DNA of 64,000 bases, taken from Dendrolimus kikuchii (taxonomy: Eukaryota > Arthropoda > Insecta > Lepidoptera > Lasiocampidae). Shown here piece by piece: positions 34,431-44,899 of the stretch (positions are counted from its first letter, which is position 1; every line of letters starts with the position of its first letter). The stretch covers positions 8,127,690-8,191,689 of the forward strand of contig CM034403.1 in the NCBI GenBank assembly GCA_019925095.2. The letters run 5' to 3'. The notes beneath the pieces are model-generated. The model had not been told where the DNA came from and searched no databases. It worked only from the letters and a program-made list of their open reading frames with translations. The translations under genes were made by a program, and so were the position numbers.

Positions 34431-35221
34431 GTGTTACCGGCGTAGATCTATTTTTCAATGAGACACGATAATTTAAATTAACTCGCAAACAATGTGGAGG
34501 GAAACTTTGAAATTAGAACGTAGCTATTTTTAGTTATAAATAATCTTTTTCAAAGTAGATTATAACTGGCCAGTCTCTCATACATAAAAACTTTTTTTCG
34601 CAGTACTTTCTGATTGGCCTGGTATCAACATTAAGATAGTGATAGACTTGCAGTGACTGTTGAATACCAGTAAGAATAACCCATGCTTTATTTTTCTTAA
34701 CGGTGTAGGAATGCAGTTGTGCTTCCCAGTGGGCCCGGGGAGGCAACACGGAGGGATATATGGGGCTCCCATGACCGTCTCTGCATACTCTTTAATTGAG
34801 TAAGGCAGTTTACATCCAATAACCCAAAACATGGGTTAGGGACAATAGTTGAGTCAATGCCACTATCTGGCTGACTGTTTCAGCTTACTCATTTTTTTAC
34901 ATTTTTAAATATTGCTTTGTACGTTATGTTTATAACGCCTATATATACGTATATACTTGATTGTTGTTTAAAAATTTACGCATATAAGTCTAGTGTTTTT
35001 TTTAATCAAATAGTCAACAGGAAATCCCAGCTCATGTAATTCCTGAAGTCTCGGCAAAATTGTAGGTCTTTGACAGACCAACAATAGACGTCGAACGAGG
35101 GAGTTCTTATGGTACCTCCAAAAGGCACATTTTAACAAGCAGTTGAGAATTCTAACACAAACAAGATTCGTACATACAATTATTGTTTGTTTTCAACTAA
35201 TAAACATTAAACATAAAATGT

Positions 35222-35385
35222 ACATACATACATACATAACTTCACGCCAGTTCCCTTGCGGGGTAGGCACGAACAACAGAGCGCCATTTAGGCCCATTCT
35301 TACACACCTCACTTGCTTCTTTGACATTCATAACTCTTGTCATGCACACTCGTCTGTTCTTAAGGCTCCTGACATCAATGTATAC
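35222..35385 (-). mobile_element. LINE C-terminal fragment with tetranucleotide tail
   Basis: The minus strand carries KNRRACMTRVMNVKEASEVC followed by the stop and a (TATG)n-like tail (CATACATACATACATAA on plus, 35223-35240). Microsatellite tails are usual for this LINE type. Confidence 0.7.
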
Positions 35386-35645
35386 AAATTTTATTTAAAA
35401 AAAAGGCACAGCAAAACATACTCCTCAAGTTCTCCCGCCAAAAATTTTTGTTTGGTTTTAGTTTATTATAATTATAAAACAATCGAAGTTCCAAAAAGAT
35501 TTGTAACTATTAATATCCAAAAATCCATAGTCATATCATTTTATTTTATATGTAAAACAGGAATAATAATAAGTGTATGTATTTAATTAATATTAAGAGT
35601 TTTAACTTATGATAACGATTAAAGTAAGAAATATGTGATTCTTAC

Positions 35646-35757
35646 CAAGGTCAGGGTATTCAGCTAAAGTCTCATCGACAATGGCCTTTAGCCACCAAGG
35701 GTGATGATCAGCCATCTCGCGGCGCCGTCGGCCCCGCGACTCATACGGCAAATGCAT
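35646..35757 (-). CDS. Runx: Runx-family transcription factor, first coding exon
   Basis: This exon encodes the N-terminus of a Runt-domain DNA-binding transcription factor, a nuclear protein that in animals works with CBF-beta/Brother partners. On the minus strand the ATG at 35757 opens a 37-codon segment beginning MHLPYESRGRRRREMADHH and ending ETLAEYPDL. The exon stops in a consensus donor (G|GTAAG) in phase 1. The split codon G|TG joins the next exon to give PDLVKTGSP, the normal start of a Runt domain. The start was chosen because an in-frame TGA lies 6 bases upstream and there is a purine at -3. A second in-frame ATG (MADHH) could also be used. The basic run RGRRRR is notable. The N-terminus is short, as in some insect Runx paralogues. 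Which paralogue (lozenge, RunxA, RunxB) cannot be settled here. The splice-phase and sequence fit to the next exon, 8 kb away, is strong support. Confidence 0.86.
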
Positions 35758-36419
35758 CCTTCACATCAACATGACACTGTTCACACGCTGGTTCAGTACA
35801 CGCTGTTTAAACAACCAGCCCCACTAGAGCGTCAATGATCACGTCACAAATGGAATTGTCGCTCGTGTCAAGGTCACTTAATATTCTAATTTTGGCAAGT
35901 TCGAAGGCACTGCTTACTAATACAAACGCTTCCTTAATTCGTTCTTTTTGCTTATACTCTTTTAGCTTTTGGCGCTGGGCCAACGAGTTTCTTCGTCTGC
36001 TATTGAAGGCAGGAATTCTTATTCGCTGATTAATGTTTTATCGTCTTGAGCAATGTTTTACAAGTTGAGTATCTTTGGATATTTAATACTAATCTCAGTC
36101 TCTTTAGTTGTCTTGTTTGTCTTTGTTATTTATTAATAAATAAATAAACAGTTCGACTGCATCTGTTACTATCGATCATATGCGTGACTTTTCCTTGTGT
36201 ATCATTTAGCGCAATTACAAATATATGGAGCAATTTATCCTTAATGTTGACGCTTACTCTAATTTGTAGTTAGCACGGACCTTGGCGATTTCTTCAACTT
36301 AACTTTCGTCATTTTAGATGAGTCACGAACTCGTCTGGGTTATTACAAGATACTGTCAATTTCTTGGAGATCATAGGCAGTTCCGGCCGGCGTTGTTTGC
36401 TGAATCAAAGAAGTTACTA

Positions 36420-36830
36420 TCGCGAATACGCAAGATGTGTCAACATCAGCTGAGTGATTAATTATGCAAGCCTTATTTTCCCGCGCGTCAGCCGGCGCAC
36501 CGGCTCTCGTGTTTTTTTGCAAGTCAGTTGTCCGCGTAAACACCCGCGATGTGGTCTCAGGTATTCACCGCGACGCGAGTTCGGTGCTATGAGTCAGCGT
36601 CGCTCTCGGAGGCTGGACGCGTGTTCGCTGCCCGCGCGGCTCTCTACTACTGAACCGCCGCCATTCTGTCACTCGCTGCCTCCATTCTCTGCGGTCAATC
36701 TGCGGTTTGGCCACGCTTCATTTGTCGGGAAAATGCGCGCTACACCCTTCCCTCTCGCGCTCGTACTACGCGAGCTATGTGTGAGCGAGACACGCGCAAG
36801 TTTTGTATCATTAAATATTTTTGTTTAGCT
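36420..36830 (-). promoter_or_regulatory. Candidate Runx promoter / 5' UTR CpG-rich region
   Basis: Roughly 400 bp of conspicuously GC- and CpG-rich sequence stands in otherwise AT-rich DNA. It lies about 0.7-1.1 kb upstream of the Runx start codon. TGCGGT occurs at 36690-36695 and 36701-36706 and TGTGGT at 36550-36555 (plus-strand reading); TGYGGT is the Runt-domain binding site. Small initiator-like and CG-rich motifs abound, but I see no clear TATA box. A 124-codon plus-strand open frame across the region has Arg/Pro/Ser-rich composition typical of a GC island and is not credited as a gene. The transcription start site cannot be fixed from sequence alone. Confidence 0.55.
36690..36706 (+). 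promoter_or_regulatory. Tandem Runx-type binding sites (TGCGGT x2)
   Basis: Two TGCGGT hexamers begin at 36690 and 36701, about one helical turn apart, in the putative promoter of a Runx gene. They fit the TGYGGT consensus. Autoregulation by Runx proteins through paired sites is known for vertebrate RUNX genes. Its operation here is inference. Confidence 0.45.
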
Positions 36831-38056
36831 CTATTGTTGCGAGGGAAATATTATGAGCTTTTTCATTTTGAAACGTGGTTGAGTGTCTCCCTCGTTCGGT
36901 CCATTGGCTGCAATTAACATTGAAAAGTACATTTGTAACTACTTTTGTAGAGGTTCTGTGAATAATTTTTTGGGTACTTTGAAACTCTCCAGACGGACAA
37001 TATTATTTTTACTAAGACGTATATATTAATAAAATGTGCCAAGAAATTTTATATAACTATACAGCACGTTCATTAATTAGAATTGGTCAGTTGTAAAATC
37101 TCTTTCTTTTCTTTCAACTTCTCGTAATTTTTTGTTCGGCATTTTAGATTTTTCTTTCTGCACTTTTCTATTCTGGAATATCCTTTATGTCCCGTCGTCA
37201 TTTATATAACCACTGATCTCTTTTCGGTCTACCTTCACTCTTATAACTTTCCAGTTTAATATTAGGCAGTTAATTAGATGTAATATAAAATTGAATTCGT
37301 TTCGTAATACGATAATTTAATTTGAAACTAACGTCCATTCAAATTAGTGAAACTAATGAGGTTTGATTGCCGCCGAATTAATTATGAAATTCGATACTTG
37401 AACTAGGTAACTAACTACTTATCGTTTTTATCTGTGGAATGAATTTATAAATATATATTGCTAATGGTATTAGTACTTAAAAAGGTATTATTTGTTGTAC
37501 TTTCAAATTTAATAAAGGAAATTCAATCGGCATTCTTAATTTTAACATGTCTTAAAACCAGCTTTCAATGATATTATAAAATAGTCTTTACATAAATAAA
37601 TGTAATCACAATGTAACGAGTAAAAGTAATCACGATGGTGTTTAGTAGACTAAGGTAATGTGGCAAGGGCTTAAGAAGAATGTTTGTCTAAAAGTACATG
37701 AGGGTCTAAAAAAGTATGAGTATATAGGTAATAAGTTCTTTACAAGGAGTAATGCACAACCAAAAAAAAAATTGAGTGCATGCTTCATTATATAATAAAC
37801 TCTGAATCAATGTATTTGTAAAAGAGTATACGTCAATATTCATATTACTTTTAAGTTTTGATAAAATAGGAGAAAAATATTTTTATTTCATTTGAGCTTA
37901 TAATATACATAATCTTTAATTACTTTTTAAGACATAAATTACCTCGCACTCAAAGCTAACTAATTTCTCTGTATCTCTTCAATATCTATGTAACTCTATA
38001 CAATTATAATATGATTATTTTTTAAATAAATCAATATATCCACATACATATATATC

Positions 38057-38106
<50 letters not shown>
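38057..38106. repeat. (TA)n microsatellite
   Basis: Uninterrupted AT tract of about 50 bp preceded by CATACATATATATCCA. Confidence 0.95.
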
Positions 38107-38108
<2 letters not shown>

Positions 38109-38640
38109 CGTTTACGCAAAAATGTAATTTTTTGATGTTTACCAAAAATTATGCATGTCACAATTTAAAAAGTTTTACCTAAAAAGAAGGGTATTCTAAA
38201 TTTCAGCCTTATAGAATCAACTAGTTTGTTTTATTCACAATTTTGTCATTTGTGTAAAACTGCACTTTTGTTTGTACGCCCAATTGTTATGAAGCCCTCG
38301 ATATGTATATTTTTGTTTTATTTTTATGTTTATTTGACTTCCCATTTTAAAATATATATTCTGTATTACTTCTATATGTTAGTTTATCTAATTCATCTTA
38401 AGACTGTCTGGAAGAAATTGCTTTTAGTGATAAGACTGCTTATTGTTTTCTATACTTATGGTTCTTGAACTGTATCCTTATGTTATGCAATAAAATATAT
38501 TCTAGTCTATACAAAAATATTTAAAATTAATTATACCTATATGCAAATTAAAAGAAATCTAATACATATCTACAAATCAAAAATAGCTCAGAAATATAAG
38601 CCTACATTTCTTACTTCTGTTTAAATATACATATACTGTT

Positions 38641-38647
<7 letters not shown>

Positions 38648-38701
<54 letters not shown>
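38648..38701. repeat. (TA)n microsatellite
   Basis: Uninterrupted AT tract of about 54 bp flanked on both sides by CAT. Confidence 0.95.
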
Positions 38702-38703
<2 letters not shown>

Positions 38704-38910
38704 TAATCTCACTCGTTAGTATTATATGGTCATATTCTACTAAAGGCAAATAAAGCCCAGTAAATTATCACGTTGTGTTAAAAAAAAACTATTTATACAA
38801 CATAATAATCAAAATATTAATAAAATATATTATAACAAATTAATAATTTACGACATGAACCTATATTAAATGTTTGGGGGACGAATAAATTAAGATTTTC
38901 TTTTATTTAA

Positions 38911-39092
38911 CTAAAGGCTGATTTTTCAACCATCAGATAATATATTATTCATAGAATAAAGTATAAAATGGAAAAATTAAAAATTATAATCGCATGAATA
39001 AAACAGTTGAATGGTTTCATCTTTGAATTCACCCAGGTTATAATTGATTTGACTGATAACTTTTATCTGATGATTGAAACATCGACCCTTAG
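38911..39092. mobile_element. MITE with 30-bp inverted ends
   Basis: Left end CTAAAGGCTGATTTTTCAAC and reversed right end CTAAGGGTCGATGTTTCAAT continue into CATCAGATAA. They agree at 25 of 30 bases. Length 182 bp, non-coding. I cannot see a clean target duplication, so the superfamily is open. Confidence 0.8.
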
Positions 39093-39644
39093 TGATATAA
39101 TTCATAGGTAATTTGGATGACACATAAATATACCTATATTTGTGTTTAACCCGTCATACTTATTTACATTTCTATTGACTTGATTCTGACGTGGTGTAAT
39201 TTTGAAAATAATACAGCTTTTAGTATGTAGGGTAAACTTTATTATCGCTAGCGTTCCCCAATTATTGGCAGTCTATCAATTTAATCAAAATATTAAGAAA
39301 ATGCCTCTTTACTTCAATAACGTGTTACATTGGATTAAAAAAAATATCCTACAAAAATAACTGTAGCGAAACGAACAGAAAAAAGTCCTTTCTGACAATC
39401 TACAAAGTATTTTAACAGATACCACGTTATTCGCTTTGATACATTTTTTTTAAGTTAAAAAAACTCTTCTAAAATTACAATTTTCAAGATAACTCCATTA
39501 TTGTAGCGAAAAGGCGAAAAATCAATATTGAAATTGTGTGGTTAAAAATGAATTATACAATTAGATTTTATTTATACCTTGAATAAATTGACATACTGCC
39601 AATCGTTGTGGGGTTGACAATAAAGGTATAGTCTACCCTACTTG

Positions 39645-39790
39645 GATCTTAAGACGGTCGATGGGCGTGCGACTGGCTGGGCGGGGCGGCTCCGCCTTTC
39701 TCAAAGACGGCGCTCGGAAAAATGCGCCGCGACGCTGCACAGCCGTCGCTGCGACGAGGCTTGCTGCTTGGCACACACACGACACTTGTT
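39645..39790. promoter_or_regulatory. CpG-rich island upstream of Runx
   Basis: GGCTGGGCGGGGCGGCTCCG contains a GC-box (GGGCGGGGC), followed by GCGCCGCGACGCTGCACAGC and GTCGCTGCGACG. It lies 3.9 kb upstream of the Runx start codon in AT-rich DNA. It may be an alternative promoter or non-coding exon. Two overlapping open frames (up to 97 codons) end in hydrophobic sequence that I do not recognise. Confidence 0.3.
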
Positions 39791-40443
39791 GCATATAGCA
39801 ACGTGTTTGATATCTTACCTTATCTTTTCTGTTGTATTGCTATTGTTAATTTATTTATTGGGCATTTTCATACAGCTTTGCTTGCGTACACATCGTTTTC
39901 GTATCCCAAAGGAACTATTGATTACTTTTAAATAACAACACTAAAAATATTTATTAATTATTTTTGGTAGTTATGTATATGTATAAAAAATCATGAAAAA
40001 TGCCTGAACATCTAAGGCCCTGGAAAAAGGACAAACAACTACTTATACAATTTTGATGAACAAACGTTTACACTTATAGTTAGTTCTATGTATATTCATT
40101 TAATACTATAAGTATAATATTAATCTATTATTTAGTGCCTATTTAATTTATTACTTTTTGTCTAAGTTTTATAACATGCTTTTTAAACTATATAAAATGT
40201 GATTTTTCTATGCTGAAGTCGCCAAACCCGATGCATCATTAAAACTTGCATCACATGCATGCTTTCTATGTTAATTTGTAATATAGTAAATCTGTTGCGG
40301 TTGTCGAGTTTGTACAATGCGTTTAAAAGCGAGAAAAAAATTAGGGGGGCTAATTCAGACTAGCAGACTCCGAAAATGCAATTTTTAGAATTTTTGTATG
40401 CTAAAGCATCACGTGGGGACTGTTGAACAAATTTAATTGAAAC

Positions 40444-41090
40444 TCGATAAAGAGCTAGCTTACATCCCGGCCAACATTAAGGATAATTTTAACTAGATAT
40501 TTTACGTCGTTTCCGTGGGATCATGATTATATTAATACGTGAAGCAAAAACTTTGTACCCATTTTTACGAAAATTGCGCGGACGGAGGAGTATGAAGTTT
40601 CACACACTTATAGTTTATATAGAGAAGGAGTGCAGAATGCCAATTTTTTTAAAAATTATGCGTAAAAAATACATTAAATCGATAAAGAGCTAGCTTATAT
40701 CCCGGTCAACATTTAGGATAATTTTAACTAGATATTTTACGTCGTTTCCGTGGGATCATGAATATAATAACACGTGAAGCAAAAACTTTGTACCCATTTT
40801 TACGAAAATTGCGCGGACGGAGGAGTATGAAATTTCACACACTTATATTTTATATAGAGAAGGAGTGCAGAATGCTAATTTTTTTAAAATCATGCATAAA
40901 AAATACATTAAATCAATAAAAAAAAAACATTACACACACTACCATGTATTTGATACAACACGCATATATACATACTCTTTTGTTTATTGTTAAAGTCAAA
41001 TTAACAGTGTAGCCTTGGCGAAATATGTGATTATAGAAGTATAGTCTTTGACAACAGTACCTTAATAATGTTCAAACTTAAAATTTAAAT
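40444..41090 (+). repeat. Unclassified repeat, family B, with internal tandem duplication
   Basis: Units 40444-40678 and 40679-40913 are a tandem duplication of 235 bp (GATAAAGAGCTAGCTTA... and TTGCGCGGACGGAGGAGTAT). The sequence continues with ACTCTTTTGTTTATTGTTAA and CTTGGCGAAATATGTGATTA. An inverted relative lies at 60690-61270. I do not recognise the element type. Confidence 0.85.
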
Positions 41091-41109
41091 TGATTATGGT
41101 TGAATTTTG

Positions 41110-42950
41110 ACCACTGGGCAACCACTAGTATAGCAAAATAGCCAAAGAAATGGTGCTGCACTCGCATTTATTTGGTGCCACCGTTGCAATTCACTTTCAA
41201 ATACGTCTCATAACAACGCAAACGAAGTATCGCTCGCACTGCTAGTATTTTAATAATACTTTCCTGTTGTGCTACGTCAACTTCTTCTACGGGTATGATG
41301 CCTAGAAGTCTGATAACGTTATCTTATCGAATTATCATCCTGAATTGCAGTCTGAGGAAGCACTAGCTTTCTAATCACCTCAAAAGCTTGTTAGGCTTTC
41401 TAGGTGATATATGTAGTATTCTTCTTACACGCTAATATTATATCGTTTTGCTGACTATGAATGAAGTCGTTCCTTTTGATCGGATTAAATTAATTTTAGG
41501 AAATTTGCTAGGGATGATGACTGGAAACGCGTATACTTATCCAGGAAAATTCAATTATATCCTGGTAGATAACTATTCTAAAATAAAGCAGGAAATTTTA
41601 TATGCGGCCCCTTATTCGAATAAGGCCGAATATATTACTAAAATGATATTAATTATAATAATGTTTTACACAAATTTTAAATGAGATAATAATGTTACTA
41701 ATATAGCTATAATAATATAATATAATAATTGAAATACCAGGGACATATTTGATATTAAAATTTTGACTCTTATTACAATAATTTAAGGCATATTATCTAT
41801 CAAATATTATGAAAAAATATTCAATCAACAAGCTGAAGTTATAAGTACTTAAATACTTATTACAAAATTAAACTTAATAAAATAATTAATCTCTTTCATG
41901 TCATAACATGAACTAATTAAAGTAAACGGAGCTGGCTTTGAAAACTTCAATTGAATAATTTAATAGAGAAGCAATTCTAATAAACCGGATAAATACGGAA
42001 AAACTAGGTACAGCTCATCGTGTTTTTACACTTACTAATACAAATATAACATTGACATAACATGTAGAGTTGATTGACATACATATTATTTAAAAATAAA
42101 TTATAGGCAATATACATACATACATTTAAAGGAATAATAATATTTGAATAATTAAATTTTAATAAATAATTTCGTTTGGCGGTTGTGAAACACTATATAT
42201 AAATAAATACAAATATAGATGTATGGGTATGTTAAAGAAAACTGAAAATTTTCAAATAACGTTCATGACAAATATTAAATTAATTTAGAATTGTTATTTT
42301 TTACACTCCATAAAAATGGTACAATGTACTATAGGACTTAAATTTATCATTGTAACAACTTTTGTAGTATATTCTGGAAAATAAAGAATAATAATAATAT
42401 TATTATAAAACTACAGCTTACCATTTGCCGCTGCAACCTGCAACAACAACGTTTGCTACATACCTACTTCTTATGTAACCTAAATATTTTATTCTAGTTT
42501 CAAGCGGAGAAACAGTGTTGGTTCAGTAGACCAACAATAATATTGAGCTTGATTACATATTTAGGACTAATATTATTTGTTATAGTTTTTTAATTTACCT
42601 TTTCTCGGTATTTATTAACATTTGTGTGTTTATTGTTGATTTCAATGTGTAAGTTTCTGTAATTTATGTTTGTACTAAAAATAAACGTATATTTTCTTTA
42701 TGTTGAAGATTTAACCTAATGCCATTACCAAAAGTACCACAACCAAGTTTCCATACACGCAAAATATATGTATAAGACTTTTCAATATGAGACTAATGAC
42801 AATACACAACAATCCATCCTATTTTTTATTTAACCTTTATAAACTCAAATCTAAAGTTTCTTACGTATGAAAATAACAGGATATCCAAAATAACAGGACC
42901 GTAATTTAAAAAAATAAATGTTTCTAAGCATTAATGTGCATATCTCAGAT
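41110..42950. other. AT-rich DNA, no gene seen
   Basis: Nothing recognisable. A 78-codon frame at 41448-41684 begins MLTMNEVVPFDRIK but has no family match that I know and no splice context, so it is not credited. Confidence 0.5.
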
Positions 42951-42954
42951 GAAC

Positions 42955-43220
42955 GAATAAAAGTATAGACGGAGTCTATATGCACAAAAGCGTCAAATGA
43001 AGTAAACAATTTTTTTTTAAAACTTGTGTGTGTAAAGTTATGTACTAGTATGTACATGGTTCGCGTCTATTATTAGTAATGTAAACTATTCCATCTTTAT
43101 CCGTATTAATACGATTACTTAATACTAAGCGCTCGTAATGCACTGCAGCGCGATTGGCTTCCTTTTGCTGGCTTCACTCTGAGAGCTCGCGGCTCGAGCT
43201 ACGAGCACCTATTGTACTTG
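42955..43220 (+). repeat. Family-H repeat, uninterrupted copy
   Basis: AGTATAGACGGAGTCTATAT, CAAATGAAGTAAAC, then GCGATTGGCTTCCTTTTGCT and GGCTTCACTCTGAGAGCTCG parallel 9290-9785 but without the Helitron found there. Confidence 0.6.
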
Positions 43221-43439
43221 TCTGAGATACTATTTCAATCATTTAATTGTTATGGTGTCGGGTCCAAATGATTGTTACTATAAATGTAAGCTTATTGGAT
43301 TGTACTGCTATGCTAATTCTGTACAACATAAGTTAACTAACCGTGCTTAATGTTTTTTAAGCCCCAACCAACTATCGCAGACAAAACACACAAAAGGGAC
43401 CACGTGGTATAATTATAATTACATAGCAGTTGTGACATC

Positions 43440-43560
43440 CGCGTGACCCAATAACCGCAACGATGTCGATTTTTGCGGGTAGCGGTAGTAAGGAGTGAAG
43501 AGCGAAGACCGCAGTTGCCGCGCCGCAACGGCCACCGGCCCGCACACCGATTCAATTATC
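43440..43560. promoter_or_regulatory. CpG-rich island with two Runx-type hexamers
   Basis: ACCGCA occurs at 43454-43459 and 43508-43513 (TGCGGT on minus), within AAGACCGCAGTTGCCGCGCC and GCAACGGCCACCGGCCCGCA. Not part of any repeat recognised here. A distal regulatory element or promoter is possible but unproven. Confidence 0.3.
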
Positions 43561-43689
43561 CGCTTCATCTCTGACCATACCACAAGTTCTCGAATGGTTT
43601 ATTCCATTGAGTACAGTACAATTACCACTGTGAATGATCAGAACTAAAATTTATTGATTTAGGATATTCTTTCTATTATTTTAAAACTA

Positions 43690-43965
43690 AACGTTTGACC
43701 TGGTAGAGCAATGCTGGAACTATTATTATGTTACCTTAGTTACAGCATTGGCGTGAAACAGTTAGCCTTGAGCTAATCGTGTTTCGTACAATCAGTGAGA
43801 GCTCGGATGTCTCACTCCCCCCTCCTATCCTATCCCCCCTAATCCATCCTAAAGGCAACGCGATGGCTGTTCCTTTGGTGTTGCATACGACTATAGGCGA
43901 CAGTAACTACTTTCTACCAGATGGGCTGTCTGCTTGTTTGCCAGCTTCGCGATAAAAAAGGTGTG
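43690..43965 (+). mobile_element. Family-E SINE-like repeat
   Basis: Order of parts: GGCGTGAAACAGTTAGCCTT, AATCGTGTTTCGTAC, a pyrimidine-rich tract (CCCCCCTCCTATCCTATCCC), GGCAACGCGATGG, then a tail shared with family A (GGCGACAGTAACTACTTTCT to GCTTGTTTGCCAGCTTCGCG) and ATAAAAAA. Other copies: 55195-55435 and, on minus, 50735-51065. Confidence 0.7.
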
Positions 43966-44167
43966 ACGAAACTTAAAAAATTCGTTGCATAAATTGCACT
44001 AGTTACGCGTGATCCTAGCAAAATGCTTGGTTAGGAGCAGCGTTGATATTCCGTTGAGTCCAATAAGGCTTAATGTTAATTGACAGTCGAAATAATTAAG
44101 ATACTTTTTAGAATCCTGTAGAAATTTTATTGTTAAGATTCGTAGAATACAGATTTGTCGTCTGTAT

Positions 44168-44447
44168 GTATAATAACAGCCTATGAACGTCCCATTCCTG
44201 GGCTCAGACTTTCCACTATCGGGGTATATCCGCCACACTTGTCCAAGGCGGCTTGGCAGGTTTGACATATCGGTTATCTCGATGTGCAGGTTTCATGACG
44301 TAATTTTCGACCGTTGTTAGCACGTGTGTGTAACAATATGCACATTAGGTCAGAAAACTGCCTAAGTGGTGCATGCGTTCCAGCCAAGATTCGATCCCAC
44401 GCTCTTTGAGTTTGGGACGCGTGTGATAGCCATTGCGTTACCACGAC
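44168..44447 (-). mobile_element. tRNA-derived SINE (family G), full length
   Basis: Minus-strand head at 44447 (GTCGTGGTAACGCAATGGCT), body CACTTAGGCAGTTTTCTGAC, and tail end GGGACGTTCATAGGCTGTTA. A small deletion removes part of the GGGGGAACGG segment. Confidence 0.82.
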
Positions 44448-44532
44448 TAATTGTCGTAGGTAAATTTTGTCAATTTATATTTTAAAATAGGGGTGATGAG
44501 CGAGCGTAGTCGAAAACTCCATTTAGGTTTAT

Positions 44533-44820
44533 GCGTGCAGAAACGGAGAAAGAATACAATTTCATGTGGCCGGACGGCCTGTCGTAAGAGGCGACAAAAA
44601 CAACCCACAGCCAGGCATAGGGCATTCGTCCTTGCTGCAAAGTATGTCGCCATAACAATTTTGATTTGTGTTCAGTTGTTTACATTAGTGACCAGGTTCC
44701 AGTGTCCCTTTAGAGAGTGGCAGCACAATGGTACTGTTACAAATGTCCATAGGCGAGATGGTAACCACTTCCCATCAAGTGGACCGTCTGCCTGTCTGGA
44801 TAACTCATGCAAGATAGAAA
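44533..44820 (+). mobile_element. Family-A SINE-like repeat
   Basis: GTGCAGAAACGGAGAAAGAA to TGCAAGATAGAAAAA. Lacks the ACTGGATGGCTACCACC portion. Starts 85 bp from SINE G at 44447. Confidence 0.75.
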
Positions 44821-44899
44821 AAGGTCGCAACAAAAACTGTAGACCTTTCTCGTGACTATGTAACCCCTTAATTTTATTTTTAATTTAGCTTCGGAACTC

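Larger units (their letters stand above)
36830..38900. other. Upstream AT-rich DNA, no gene seen
   Basis: Very AT-rich sequence upstream of the Runx promoter. It contains two (TA)n tracts (38057-38106, 38648-38701). I see no conserved coding signal; a few short open frames are compositionally AT-driven. Confidence 0.6.

Noticed and set aside
36454..36828. 124-codon plus-strand open frame upstream of Runx.
   Set aside because: GC-rich promoter-like DNA often lacks stops; composition is Arg/Pro/Ser-rich without a domain, and it is antisense to the likely 5' UTR.
39642..39935. 97-codon frame with a hydrophobic C-terminal half.
   Set aside because: It starts in a CpG island and ends in AT-rich sequence where hydrophobic codons are expected; no signal peptide logic, splice context or family match.
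41448..41684. 78-codon frame beginning MLTMNEVVPFDRIK.
   Set aside because: Plausible-looking start but no recognised family, no splice sites or upstream signals; could be a chance frame.
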